Shown here one piece after another: positions 22,986 to 35,356 of a stretch of 64,000 nucleotides of DNA. The stretch is from Eretmocerus hayati (Eukaryota > Arthropoda > Insecta > Hymenoptera > Aphelinidae), in contig CM056742.1 of assembly GCA_029851415.1 (NCBI GenBank), forward strand, positions 156,121,121 to 156,185,120, in the 5' to 3' direction. Position 1 is the stretch's first letter, and each line of letters begins with the position of its first letter. The translations under genes and the position numbers were made by a program. The notes beneath the pieces were generated by a model. It was given only the letters and a program-made list of their open reading frames with translations. It was not told the origin of the DNA and searched no databases.

Positions 22986-23819
22986 TTTCAGCCCGGTACT
23001 TCCCACCCCCATCCCCGTCCCCATTATCATCCCCAACCATCCATCCACTCATTGATCCACCCATTCATTCATCCATGCACCCCCCTACCCACCACCCTTA
23101 TACAACCACTTGTTATACCGGATTGAACAAATTAAATCTAGACTGCCTAGTATAACTTTGCAAGTTTTGACTTAATTTTGTTCTAAATATAAGTGTTGTG
23201 GTTTGGTGATTCTACGTAGTAATCTCTCTTTGACATTCATTAAAGTAAAATATTCTGATAGTAAACCTAACGAAATTGTTGCAAAGCGTTGCAAGCAATA
23301 ACTGGGTGCTTACTTCTTGAAGTTACCAAATGAGAATTTCAAGTATGCCAACATCCTATTCTTTCGTCTCATTCCATCACCAGCGTTGCCAGAAATCAGT
23401 CAGTCCCCTGTATAAAACAGCTACACTCTACAAAAGTAATGAATGCGCACACATTGCATGTAATATCAATCAATAAAGAACGCACGAACCATCCGAACCC
23501 AATAGAATCTGGCATTTAAAGATATTTGACTTTGAGAATACTTATATTGTAGAGCTCGAAACATGTCATCAATGAATGACCTATTCCCACTATGTTTTCT
23601 TAGCATGAGCCCTTGTGGGCAATACCAAAGTCTGTAACTCTAAAGCCCTTGAGCATCCAACTGTACACCTTCAGATATCGTCTTTGGGGGTTGGATGAGA
23701 CTGTTCACCAAAACCAGAGACCTACATCTCGTGCACCCCTGGTTAGCTCCAATCGATATAAGTTTCGCAAAAAATTTACGTTATTTTTGTGCCTCCACGC
23801 TACTTCTCTGTACCATTGC

Positions 23820-24310
23820 CATAATCCATAACCCATCACTCACCAACCTACCCATGACCCATACGGCCACCCGACCACGGACCCACCCACCCATCTACCC
23901 ACTCATCCACCCACCCATGATATTTCAGTCCTTCCACATAGGCAACCAGATACGAGGGATCCGGACGAACAAAATTTAGATGGCGCTTAATTATTGGAAA
24001 AAAAATTCGATGATGCAATTACATTGCAATGCCTAGGGGAGTATCCAAAATAACACACGACGTGACAAGTGAATGAATCGAACAATCTTTCACGTAACTC
24101 CAAATCGAACAATTTGCTGTAACTCCTCATAATTCAATTCCTCACGACTCAATTCCTCATAACACATTCCCACCAATTCACCAAACCGTGTCCCACACGG
24201 CCACTGTTCCACCTACCCATGACCCATACGACCACCCGATCACAGACCCACTCATCAACCCATCACCCACGGATTCACCAACCTGCCCATGACCCATACG
24301 GCCACCCAAG
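23820..24310. repeat. CCACC/CCCATGACC-rich degenerate tracts
   Basis: Irregular repeats of CCACC, CCCACC and CCATGACCCATACGGCCACC are separated by short unique pieces. The same wording recurs at 24890-24980 and 53150-53230. These tracts sit next to the shared right-border module of element B in each case. Confidence 0.7.
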
Positions 24311-24465
24311 CACCGAATGAAACCCAACCGGACCAAACTAGAGCAAACTACACCGGATGAGGCCTAGGTACACGTAATTAGACCTAATTCCAGCATTTCT
24401 ATTCCCATGACTATGCCTCATTTCTGATAATTCATTCCTCATCACAGACTCCGCAAAACACGTTC

Positions 24466-24836
24466 CTCATAACTCGAGTTCCTCATGACTCGAGTTCCTC
24501 ATAACTCGAGTTCCTCATGACTCGAGTTCCTCATGACTCGAGTTCCTCATAACTCGAGTTCCTCATAACTCGAGTTCCTCATGACTCGAGTTCCTCATAA
24601 CTCGAGTTCCTCATAACTCGAGTTCCTCATGACTCGAGTTCCTCATGACTCGAGTTCCTCATGACTCGAGTTCCTCATGACTCGAGTTCCTCATGACTCG
24701 AGTTCCTCATGACTCGAGTTCCTCATAACTCGAGTTCCTCATGACTCGAGTTCCTCATAACTCGAGTTCCTCATGACTCGAGTTCCTCATGACTCGAGTT
24801 TCTCATGTCTCGAGTTTCTCATAACTTAATTCCTCA
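24466..24836. repeat. 16-bp tandem repeat, about 22 copies, each with CTCGAG
   Basis: Unit ACTCGAGTTCCTCATG with one main polymorphism: the last base alternates between G and A, so GACTCGAG and AACTCGAG types are mixed. Every unit carries the 8-bp palindrome ACTCGAGT, and the A-type units extend it to AACTCGAGTT. Decayed units flank the array (for example around 24120-24175 and 24830-24870). The period is not a multiple of three, so it is not coding. Confidence 0.95.
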
Positions 24837-25167
24837 TAACTCATGACTCGTTCTTCACAGGTGTTTATACCTCATCCTCCATAATTTGTGCCTCACACCT
24901 CATAGCAATCTATCCACCCATCCATCCATCGACTCACCCACCCACCACCCTACCCAACCATCCACCCACCCATTACACTTCACCCCTTCCGAAAAGGCGA
25001 CCCGATGTGCGGCATGTGGACGGACAAATTTTGCCTGGCTCCTTAATTGTTATAATGTCCTGAAATCCTTAAAATCAAATTTTAAAAATTAGCAATTTTT
25101 CTCAAGCCACGGCAGCATCATAATTTGAGGTGACAATTATTTTTGAACCAATAGTACACCTGCTTAA

Positions 25168-25420
25168 GGGTGATGACAGACAACCCGCCACGACGCGATT
25201 CTCACGCCATTTCACGACACGACACCACTCGACACGACACATAATTCATTTTGGTGAACCCAACTATCGATGGATTGGATTCATTTTCACAACCCATGAC
25301 TGGTTCTATCAAAACCATCGATGGTTGGCTTCATCGGAATAAATTACGTGTCGTGTCGGGAGGTGTCGTGTCGTGAAACGGCATGAGAATCGCGTCGTGG
25401 CGGGTTGTCTGTCATCACCC
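25168..25420. mobile_element. 253 bp fold-back MITE with TAA target duplications
   Basis: Perfect outer arms start GGGTGATGACAGACAACCCG and end with the complement CGGGTTGTCTGTCATCACCC. The flanks are TAA at 25165-25167 and 25421-25423, a 3-bp duplication of the type used by PIF/Harbinger-like elements. The arms continue inward through degenerate ACGAC units. No frame is present. The end shares GGGTGA with the 14.3-17.9 kb palindrome but the duplications differ. Confidence 0.8.
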
Positions 25421-25423
25421 TAA

Positions 25424-26030
25424 CTTGACGTATCGGTCTGAAATTTTCACTACAAGCACGATCCGAATTAAGTGTAATCGTACAGATGATTGAACTATGG
25501 TACAAGTTTTGTGGTTAGCGTGACAGTGCAAGCGGAGTGAACTGAGATGATGGCGGTTTCACAGAGTGGGAACTATTTTGTCAGTACAATATTACCATAA
25601 TCAAAAGAGGATAAGGCTGAAGTTTCTCACAAATCCCTCATTGGCCAAGATAATCTCGATCTCGATCCATTGGTTTTCTCGGCCAGTCTCTTGGAGATGT
25701 TCTATCGTTACATGCAGATGGTTACAAATCCATCCATGGATATTATTACGACTAAGGGACTCATGAGGTGCATAGTGCCCCTGGCTGCGGCACATTGTTC
25801 GATCAAAAAATAAGTTCCTCTCTGCGAAAACAAATAAAAATGAATATTGGTCATGTCGCTGAGAGCGTTTTCAGCCAAAAATTTGAGTTGAAAAACGTCT
25901 TTGCGGGAGTGGTATTCAGATGGGTGACTACTCTTCTTGTGTCAGCTCTCTGTCGGATATCAAACATGTCAATAACGCGTTTGATCATGATGGGTTGCCA
26001 ACCATCCGGATGCCACCTCTGCGAAGTGAG
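25424..26030. other. unassigned unique sequence between two MITEs
   Basis: Short frames on both strands, no recognised domain or repeat. It ends at the TTAA flank of the GC-rich element. Confidence 0.4.
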
Positions 26031-26034
26031 TTAA

Positions 26035-26800
26035 CACGTTCGCTGCGGAGGTTGAATCCGGAGATCTGTCCCCAGGTGTGGATTGACCGCAAGGGGGACA
26101 TTGTGTCCTGGGGTGTGACGACCCTCCGGCCCCAGTAACACCGTACCCGCGGCTTAGGCCCGAAGCCGGTAGGGAGAAGACTGGCCCCGAGACTGGCGCT
26201 CGGTACTTTGACTTCTCCCGAAAACCGCAAGGGGGGTTGGGGCATGGCGCCTCAGCCCTGGAGTCTGATGAGCTCCCGGCCCTAGTCATCGCTTGCCGGA
26301 GCGAGGAGACCGCACATCTCTATCCGACACCACGGGGATGGGTGAGTCTAAGGGACTTGCATTGGAATCGTCCCCGGGCGATAACAATGCGGGCCCGAAA
26401 GACTCGTCCATCATCCCGAGGGACTCCCTGGGCTCTCAGGGGGCCTAGACGAGTCCCAAAACCCCCCACCGAGGGGTGGGCATCGGCCTTGTGCTGGGGG
26501 CTGAGCCCAAAATTCGGTAGTCGGGGAGGAGGACTGAGTCATCATCGAGCCTGACTCGGTGTTGGCCATCCTCCAAACCGACGCGCTGGCAGGGCGTATC
26601 CCTGCCCCGCTCCCATGGGGGCAAGCCGGGGTGAAGGTGAAAGCCAGGCACCCGGGATATAAAAGTTAAATTCCTGGCCCCAGGTGCGGCGGGGCCCACT
26701 GGTGGGCCCCGGACAATGTTATTTTCCATAAGGCCAAAATTCTCAGCACTGGGGGAAAGACACGCGGGGCCTACCGGTGGGCCCCGCCGCAGCGAACGCG
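26035..26800. mobile_element. GC-rich piggyBac-like MITE (TTAA flanks)
   Basis: The element is bounded by TTAA on both sides (26031-26034, 26801-26804) and by inverted ends CACGTTCGCTGCGG and CCGCAGCGAACGCG. TTAA duplication is characteristic of piggyBac-type elements. At 766 bp it has no transposase, so it is non-autonomous. The interior is strongly GC-rich against AT-rich flanks; subterminal palindromes GGGGCCCACTGGTGGGCCCC (about 26692) and GGGGCCTACCGGTGGGCCCC (about 26766) lie near the right end. Overlapping frames on both strands are a by-product of high GC. Confidence 0.85.
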
Positions 26801-26804
26801 TTAA

Positions 26805-27634
26805 TCAGTAAGGGGCGAGTCAAGCTGTGCGTGTAAATAAGAGGGTAGTACTATGACACACTTAAGCCTTATCAATGATTCTTCGCTCAACGAGAGCTGA
26901 GCTCAAGTTTTCAGATGAATTAACTTATACTTATTTCATCACAGATCCAAGCATCAGGTTATTCATCTCCGGGAATGAGACTAGGTAGTTTTGTAATTTA
27001 TGATGGTGCACATTCAGCACACTGTTATGAGGACATAACCTTGTTGGGAGTGTTAGCTATTGGATAATTTTTAATTCTTGGCAGACAGATATTAGTCATC
27101 TTATCAGCAATCTACGTCGCATTGGGCGGAGTTGTAGGTGGTTGGCTGTAGACCGCGACATCCTGTGGTCATTCCGCTCCCTGCCAAATGTGACTAGCTT
27201 GCCGAACACTTCCGCTGATATAGGTACCTAACATTTGATCACGATATTTTGGACAAGATTTGAAGGTTATTCCCATGCCCTACATATGCGCATGTATGTT
27301 TTGTCTGAAATATCGCTGTCACGTTGTATATTTATGTGCACGTGGTACGATGCGTATATGGATGCGTGCAAGTGATCGGTATTGCTCCAAATTAATCTCG
27401 GAATTTAAATTTGATTATTTTTTGCGATGGTTCACATCGATGAAAATTTGTGAACGATCTCCTGTCACGAAAAAGTGGAAATAAAATGGTTAGGAGGATT
27501 TTTAGACATCGCTTTAACTGCATGATACAAAATGCTCTACAAGAAAAGATTAAAAAGTGAAGGATGAATCTGTGCTTGCGTAAGCTTCTTCGGTTTCACG
27601 AGATTTTTTTTATCACATTAGAAATCATACAGTA
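26805..27634. other. unassigned sequence
   Basis: No gene or repeat supported. The 74-codon frame at 27260-27484 has no motif or splice support. Confidence 0.4.
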
Positions 27635-29576
27635 CACTGAGAAAATTATTTGCCAGAATTGAATAAATATATTTAATCGTAAATGCCTTGTGTAGATTGA
27701 AAAAATATTTGTTCTCAGTGAATACAAGATTCTTTTTTCAGATAAATATCTATTCACTGGTGATTTTGTGATCTATTCACTCATGAATTAGGCCACAATG
27801 AATAAATTGTATTCGATTCGAATACATATTTATTCATAAGTTGTACATTCAGTAAAAGCTGATAATAGAACCAAATAATCGAGTTTATTCAAAACAAATA
27901 TATATAATTGAGTAATAATATGCGACCAAATGATAATTTATTTTATAAACTCGAATTTATATGTGTTCAATTAGCCAGGACCTCATAAAACACAATTGCA
28001 CCCATGGGTTTGAATGAATATTTATTTCAAGTCACGAATGGTCTGTTCAATTTGAATGAATAAGTTAACGTTCTCATTAAACAGATATTACAATTGTGAA
28101 GACACGATCGTCATCAATTTCAACAAAGATTCATTGAAAACAGGTAAGTATCACTTATTTCGAGTGACGTATTTGTTCAGAATAATCAAATCAAGTTTCT
28201 CAAGGAATATAATTTCGAAGGTTAGGAATGATCTCGGATTGAACAAATATTTAATCAGCTCCAAAAATTGTTTGCCAAGACTGTTGAGGTGAGTTTAAAT
28301 TCTGTTATAGGATAGTTCCTCGTTTCGAATCTTTAAGTTTAATCAAATCAAGCTTGGTCCGAATGAACAAACTATATTCAATATGGATAAATATTTGTCC
28401 GTTTGGAAATAGCCGATGAGAACTGATAATCGAGCCTGACGATCAAGCTTATTCGGAACAATCACTTCCATCCATCATATCCCTTGATTTAAAAACCTTG
28501 GCGTTGCTAAGTCCAGGATCTTTGTAACTCTGTGCTTGAATAATGGTTTGATATCACGTATACAAAGAATATATTAGAATCAAAATCTGAGGTACCGAAA
28601 TTGAGATAATATCCATTAAACTTGAAAGATGAGACAATGAGTATGATTTTTAGAATGCGCCACTTTGGTGGATCAATTTATTGAGAATTGTTCATTTCAA
28701 ATAATTGTTTGATAATTGCGAATAAGCTAATGGACGATTTTCATGAGATATTTATTTAGAAAGTTCAAATGTGATTACGACCGATTTCCGCTCATAGATG
28801 GCGCTTGGAATATTAATCGCCTCAAAATCAGCTTTTCTAAACTGAATTATTGGCTTATAATAAGAATTTCTCGTGTAAATCGATGAATTTGATATCCTCC
28901 TAAGCGGAAGATATGACTCTTTAGTCTATGATGTCAACTGAACGTATATCTTCATTCCTAAATCGGGTAACAACACGTTGATTGATTCCTCGCAAGCGGC
29001 TAAGAAGGGCCTCGGTTGATATGTAAGGCTCCAAAGCATCTCATGGAACATAGCGAATATGAGTGCGAAGCGATAATGTATTAGTGAAGTGATATGTATA
29101 TTAGCGAATAGTTAAGATATAAGATCCTCTACAGTATTATGATACGAGTTTGAGTGATATAGATTAATAAGAAATGAAACTAACAATTACTGACAAAGAA
29201 GCGTGTCTGAATAAATATTTATACAAACCAGATAAGCCGCAATTGTGCTATACTTTTGCTATTTTTTGGAAATTATTATTCCAGACTTGAAACTGATTTT
29301 TGATTTTTATTAAATATCTACCTGGCTCAAAGTAATATTTATCAAACTTGAATAATATTTCTTCAATGACATTCACAGTATCGTTCACATTAATGGCCCG
29401 TGTATGAGCATCTTTTCATTTTGATCAAATGTACGCTCAGAATGCAAAAATATTCATCCATTCTGATAAAATACGTTTATCCATTCTAGAAAAATAACAG
29501 TAAAGGATAATATACATGCGCGTGTATTCAATCTGAATATATTTTTTTTCAGAATGGCCAAATAATTTTCTCAGTG
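27635..29576. mobile_element. 1.94 kb TIR element, TA flanks, AT-rich interior
   Basis: Ends CACTGAGAAAATTATTTG and CAAATAATTTTCTCAGTG are inverted complements, with TA on both sides (27633-27634, 29577-29578). The interior is very AT-rich and repeats variants of GAATAAATATTTATTC many times between 27650 and 28460 and again near 29210-29560. Exon-like signals occur inside (a GTAAGT donor at 28147, a GTGAGT donor at 28289) but do not give a convincing gene. Probably a non-autonomous DNA element. Confidence 0.75.
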
Positions 29577-29578
29577 TA

Positions 29579-30839
29579 TTCTCTCTGCTGCTTGCAACAG
29601 ACATGGCACTCACATTACAAAATTACGGAACCGACAAAAATTAATCCACTGCCAGGAACGACTACCCCACGTCTCCAACAAGTCTGCTGCGTGAAGTAGA
29701 GCGAATATTGTATAATTCTCAATGTTTTCACAAATCTGTTGACATTGACAAGGGAACACACTCACAGAGTCATTCCCCGCCCGTTCACACTTTTTCTCGA
29801 AGATTTTGTATCGATTAAAACGATGTCTAAGAACGTTTTTCACTCTTCCATAGCTGTCAGCTGATCAACTCAACCTCACTGATCTACCCTTCCGTTCCCT
29901 CCGCCCCCCCCCCCGCAAACTCTGACGAAAAAAATGACCAGCCAAGTCACGCAAAAAGTCTATAACGTATCAGTCTAGAACAATCTGTCATATAGACTCA
30001 AAGCGTATTCTCCCATATACGCCATAATCCAATATAGACAGGCGTATCATCGCCTGCCATAATCGGCATTGACAAAAAAAAAGTCATTCACCGTCTAGTG
30101 CGTACAATCCCCAAACAAACCCAACGCATGCAGGTTTACACGATTGGCCCAATTCGTTGTCGTCGCCATAATCGATCAAGTCGAGTCTCAACATATTACC
30201 CTCGTCGTCGTTGTCGCAAATAAATACACCCACCTTATTGTACGTGCCCGTCTCGTGATACGTCAGTCACCTATCTATTTGAGCGTGACATCGGGAAAAC
30301 CCTGAGACTCTGTACCACTTATACCTACTATTTCTTTCTATACTCGTTTCCCAAAAAAAAAAGACAAGACATCAAGTGTATAGGTAAAATGTTGCTGTAT
30401 ATACATAGATTTGTTATGTCTTGTATAGAAGCACACGTGTCTTAAACACGATTCCTGACCGCCTCGAACGCTTCGAATGAGGAACGACCTTGGGCCCCGG
30501 GGTGATAACGTTCTGCCACGTGGCTTCCGATATTTTCTTATTGCTGTTTACTGATTTTATAAGCGAGGGTGCTCGTATCTAGGGATGAATTTTCGTTGAA
30601 TAATTCGTGTGCGTATATCGTGTATGTATGCACCTTGTTATTCATGCACGGAAGGAAATTCCCTCGGATACTCTATATCCTGAGTAGTCCAAGTAGTTGC
30701 CCTTATTTGGATGAACAAATGCGTATGTGTGGCGTTGGAATCCCTCTAACCATGATTGAACGCTCGAGATCAATTTTGTGATGGTGTACATATCTTAGTA
30801 ATCAGAATCTCATTGATTCACTGTTTACCTGTGTACATA
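29579..30839. other. unassigned sequence with a C run
   Basis: A poly-C tract lies near 29904. Otherwise this is unique sequence with short frames and no clear gene. It ends at the TA next to the broken family A copy. Confidence 0.4.
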
Positions 30840-33739
30840 TGAACAATTCCGTGGATATTTTGATATTTGGGGATCGAAAACGCGCATATTCCAAGTCTCA
30901 TTTTAGAAGATTCTGAGGTGGATTCTTCTTCAACTTGTTTTTTCTTATTGAAGATATGGAGCATATTTGAGTTATTCTGGAGCAAGCTGGACAAAACCGT
31001 CACCAGGGGGGTCTGGGAAAAATCCGCAAAAATTTTTTTCCATTAGTACTATGTTAAAATAGTACGAAAAAATTTTTCTCAGATTTTTTCGGCCCCCCTG
31101 TCGGCCCCAGGGCCCATGAAAGGTCAATTTTAGGCCCTTTTTTAGCCTATTCTAAGAAAATCATAGTTCCAACGCAATTCAATATTTTTCAACGTACTTG
31201 GGCGCATTTTTCTCGTTAAGACTAGTACTTTTGAAAAAAAAAATTGTCCAAGGCCACTTAGTGAGCCTGACGGCTTCTGCAAGCTAATTATCGAGAGCAA
31301 ATTTTAGCGATTTTTGGGCCTGCTTCAAAGCGATCTAGTTCCTACTTGACATGTGATAATCGACTTCTGCAGGTAGTCATTTCAAAGGTCTTGAAAAAAC
31401 CTACAATTTGACCACCTGCAAAAGTCGATCATCGTACTTTTCGTAGGAGCTATAGCCGATACAAGTTGAGCTATTTACAAAAAAGTCGAAAATTCAGGAC
31501 TCGATTCCAAAAATATATCTAAATTTTTTTCCACCAAACTTATGCGAAAATGTTCTTTCAGACATCTACTTTCAGTAAAAAAAATTTGGCGGAGATTATT
31601 TTTTTTAATTTTTTTTGCCGAGCGTTACAAAATGCCGCATTTCGTGGTTTTAGCAAAAACGGCATTTTTGACCGGTAACATACGCTCCCATCTGGACTGA
31701 TGTGCACCAATCTGTGTGAAAGTACTCCCCAAAGTACCCCCAAGTACGCGTAAGAAGTTGCGGGGACGAGCCTCCATCCAGGAGCGAGCTGTAGGTTCTA
31801 TTCACCGTGTCCAAAATAGGCATTATTTTGGCTATTCGAGCGTAAGCGACCGAGAGCATGATTTTACTTGTTCTGGCTTACAAATGAGATAATGGGCTAG
31901 AATGAGGATCCAAACATACTTTTCCGACTCAAAATGACCATCTGAACACAATTCCGAGGTCAGTTTAGCTCTAGAATGTCGTCTAGCGCCTCAACGGTAT
32001 CAGAACCCGGCGACAGAATCTAAGTTCTTAAGGGGCAGAGGGACGACTATTTAGAGCAAAACTGACCTCGGAATTGTGTTCAGATGGTCATTTTGAGTCG
32101 GAAAAGTATGTTTGGATCCTCATTCTAGCCCATTATCTCATTTGTAAGCCAGAACAAGTAAAATCATGCTCTCGGTCGCTTACGCTCGAATAGCCAAAAT
32201 AATGCCTATTTTTGATACGGTAAAGAGAATCTACAGCTCGCTCCTGGCTGGAGGCACGTCCCCGCAACTTCTCACACGTACTTGGGGGTACTTTGGGGAG
32301 TACTTTCACACAGATATGTGCACATCAGTCCAGATGGGAGCGTATGCTACCGTGGTCAAAGATGCCGTTTTTGCTAAAACCACGAAATGCGGCATTTTGT
32401 AACGCTCGGCAAAAAAAATCAAAAAAAAATAACCTCCGCCAAATATTTTTTTACTGAAAGTAAATGTCTGAAAGAACATTTTCGCACAAGTTTGGTGGAA
32501 AAAAATTAAGATATATTTTTGGAATCGAGTCCTGAATTTTCGACCTTTTCGTAAATAGCTCAACTTGTATCGGCTATAGCTCCTATGAAAAGTACGATAA
32601 TCGACTTTTGCAGGTAGTCAAATTGTAGGTTTTTTCAGGACCTTTAAAATGACCACCTGCAGAAGTCGATTATCACATGTCTAGTAGGAGCTAGATCGCT
32701 TTGAAGCAGGCCCAAAAATCGCTAAAATTTGCTCTCGATAATTAGCTTGCAGAAGCCGTCAGGCTCACTAAGTGGCCTTGGACAATTTTTTTTCAAAAGG
32801 ACTAGTCTTGACGAGAAAAATGCGCCCGAGTACGTTGAAAGATATTGAATTGTGTTGGAACTATGATTTTCTTAGGATAGGCTAAAAAAGGGCCTAAAAT
32901 GGCCCTTTCATGGGCCCTGGGGCCCACAGGGGGGGCCGAAAAAATCTGAAAAAAATTTTTTTCGTACTATTTCAACATAGTCCTAATGGAAAAAAATTTT
33001 TGCGGATTTTTCCCAGACCCCCCTGGTGACGGTTTTGTCCAGCTTGCTCCAGAATGACTCATATAAATTTGCGTTTGAATGTATTTGTCATTAGTGATGG
33101 GCATTATAAGAATAACACGGATAATACGGTAGCATCCCGCGGAACTGATATTTCGAAGCATCGCACGACCAAACGGTCTCATCTAATTGGGCAAAAGTTG
33201 ATACTCCTGGAATAACACTTCCCGAATGGAGAAAATAGATTTTATCCGTTACTTATTCCGGACGTAAAAACGTTGCGCCTGATGATAAACCTCGAGAAAA
33301 AATTGGCACGGAAAAACCTGAAGTAAGGTAAATTTACTTTCTTCGAGGAAATCTGAGTGAGTAAAACTTTTGGCAAGATTACGTTACAAGATGCACCTAC
33401 TTACTTGTTGTGCGCCATAAAAGTGGTAGTTTGCTTATTCTAGCTGTAGGATTTGATTCTCATAACCATTATATTTAACGAATTTCACCGCGGAACTTCA
33501 AACACATGAAAGCCGCAGACCAAAGGAAAGTCACAAGACACGGACCTCATATCTCGACCTCCTTCGATGCTAATTTTTAGGCGACCATCGGTCAACAAAA
33601 TATGATTTTTCACTTTTCATGATTGTGCCAGCAAGAGCACCAAAAATTCATCAAGTATGATTTGTATGATTTTTTCTAAGGGTTCAATGGTATGGGCAAG
33701 CATGCACGTATTATTTCAAAGTTTCTACGGAACTTCTCG
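30840..33739 (+). mobile_element. family A TIR element, copy 3, split by a palindrome
   Basis: The left end (TGAACAATTCCGTGGATATT, then GATATTTGGGGATCGA) and the right end (GTTTCTACGGAACTTCTCG before TA) match the family A ends seen at 16243 and 51128, but with more differences. The matching interior resumes after 33060 (GCCTGATGATAAACC, GAGTGAGTAAAAC). The 2.09 kb palindrome at 30969-33060 sits inside. Its divergence suggests it is older than the copies in the 14-18 kb palindrome. Confidence 0.75.
30969..33060. mobile_element. 2.1 kb fold-back element (arms about 1.0 kb, loop 78 bp)
   Basis: Left arm 30969-31973 and right arm 32052-33060 are inverted copies with small differences; the loop is 31974-32051. 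The outer ends read GAGTTATTCTGGAGCAAGCT and AGCTTGCTCCAGAATGACTC. The arms include GGGGGGTCTGGG and GGGCCC-rich bits. Mirror frames at 31650-31859 (-) and 32166-32402 (+) encode near-identical peptides, but most differences between them change the residue, so there is no sign of selection for protein. It lies inside a family A copy. Confidence 0.85.
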
Positions 33740-33741
33740 TA

Positions 33742-35354
33742 TACCTTTATCTGTAAGGACATTTGTGAGGGTATTGGATTGCCGAAACCTAATCTCAAGT
33801 ACCTGCACGTCTGGAATGAGCTGGAATTCCCTGGCTCTTGATTGGGATTCCCCCAAGCGAGCAATGCTGGCTGTATTTTAGACTTTCGTGATGAGCTTGA
33901 TATGATTGAAATCAGCAGATTCTCATCGTGTACTTAAAAGAATCTGTCGTAATATGATTAGACGGTGGTGGCCACTCAAACACCCATTGCTGTTTTTGTG
34001 AGATCAAATGTCTAATTCATACGAATTATGTTATGACTCTAAAACGTTCACCCGAGGTCAGTTTTTCTCAATTCACGTTCGATTGTGAATCAGACTCTCG
34101 TGTTCCGGTAAACACGTCCGCACGGAGGAAAGCTCTTCTTTCGCTCAGTATTCATATACTTAGCCAAGAAAATTGTCTCAATACATTCTCGTTGAAAACA
34201 TTCTTAGAGCAAATATATATTCATGAAGACTACTGGAAAATTAAAAAAAGCGGGTTTCGCCGGTGAAGCTCATTGAAATGGATGTGATTTAGTTTCAGAT
34301 TCACAAACAGCTCTATACATGTTCGACTAATCAATCGAATGCAATAGAAGTAGTCGAACGTACTTTAGACTTAACGAACCTCTTCTTCTACATTCATATA
34401 TATTTCATGAAACGAATCCAAAAGGATCAATGCTGGGCTCTTATGAAACATCAATCAAAGAGTTCTTTTCAGAATTGAAGAAGTGGCGGATGACTTGAAC
34501 AACCGCTTAACCTAGATCTGCAAATTACGAGGGCTTTTGATAATCAGCAAGCGTTCAAATCGCCCCGCGCGTTCCCTTCCATTTCCCTCTATTAGAGTGT
34601 CCTATTCGAGATCTGGATGAATGTCTCCATCATCATATAGAACGTCCTTTCTAGGCAAACTGACTGCAGCAATCGTCGCGTTCAATTAATCTCGTCTCAA
34701 CTGCACATGCAGCCGGTAATTACTAGAAATTATCTCCGTTATAGAGCAGAAGTATAGATATGCCTAATCATCTCCTTTTTGTCTATCATATCATACAGTT
34801 ATAGGAGAACGACTTGATTTATATCTCATTGGATCGACCTACTCAGCCTCATTAGCAATTTTCTGATCATTTCGTTGGAACTTAAAATTGATAAACCATA
34901 CGCATCACCACACTCAATGAGATATTCAAGACAATGTGATACGTAATTCAATTTGCAGCATATGTGATAACCCGTATATTTAGGTATGGACACAGTCACA
35001 CTATTTCTCGCACTACTCTGAAAAGATGGTCTTACGTTGGTCAAAAATTGGTTAGGTACTCACATTTGGTAAAATTGGGAACAAATCATTCTTTAAAAAC
35101 AATTGAAGCAATTTACAATGCATAGTGATGAAAATCGAAAAACTAGCTTCATTTGATCGTCCTTACCAACTATGCTGATATGGAATTACTGTTGACATCT
35201 TTTCTCACTTCGACTCTTTAGCTCGATTCAGCTCCAAGCCGGTATGAAACCAATCGCCCTCTGCTCCCAATTTTTCGAATGATTTCTGAATTAAAATTTG
35301 AGAAATAAAATAGAATGGAGCATCGCGAGAAGAATAGAAGGTTTGCAGATAACA
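33742..35354. other. unassigned sequence
   Basis: Short frames only. No motif, splice pair or repeat that I can defend. Confidence 0.4.
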
Positions 35355-35356
35355 TA

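Larger units (their letters stand above)
21641..25058 (-). mobile_element. element B copy 1: Helitron-like repeat with minisatellite interior
   Basis: The left border starts CTAGCGTTTTTGCC and matches the left border of the element at 52004-53308 over about 95 bp (CTCGCTA, CGCTCGT and CGGCT motifs, then GAAATGCTTCTATAGTTCAA). The right border module (GGACGGACAAATTTTG, CTTAATT) matches the right border of that copy. Read on the - strand the element ends in AACGCTAG followed by T, the CTRR-T pattern of Helitron 3' ends. The right module occurs twice (about 23925-23990 and 24975-25058), so this may be two nested or truncated copies. The interior consists of minisatellites and CCACC-rich tracts; there is no Rep/helicase frame. 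Confidence 0.6.

Noticed and set aside
24466..24836. CRISPR-like regular repeats
   Set aside because: The units are contiguous 16-mers with no spacers in a eukaryotic sequence, so this is a simple tandem satellite.
25969..26729. Dense overlapping frames in the GC-rich block, read at first as rRNA or a bacterial insert
   Set aside because: TTAA flanks and inverted ends define a MITE. High GC alone produces the long frames, and no rRNA motif is present.
28056..28292. 78-codon frame with donor-like sites inside the 1.94 kb TIR element
   Set aside because: It lies in a field of GAATAAATATTTATTC repeats; phases through the donors give no sustained frame.
31650..32402. Two near-identical peptides in the arms of the 2.1 kb palindrome
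   Set aside because: They are the same sequence seen in both arms. Differences between them are mostly residue-changing, there is no domain, and the arms explain the similarity fully.
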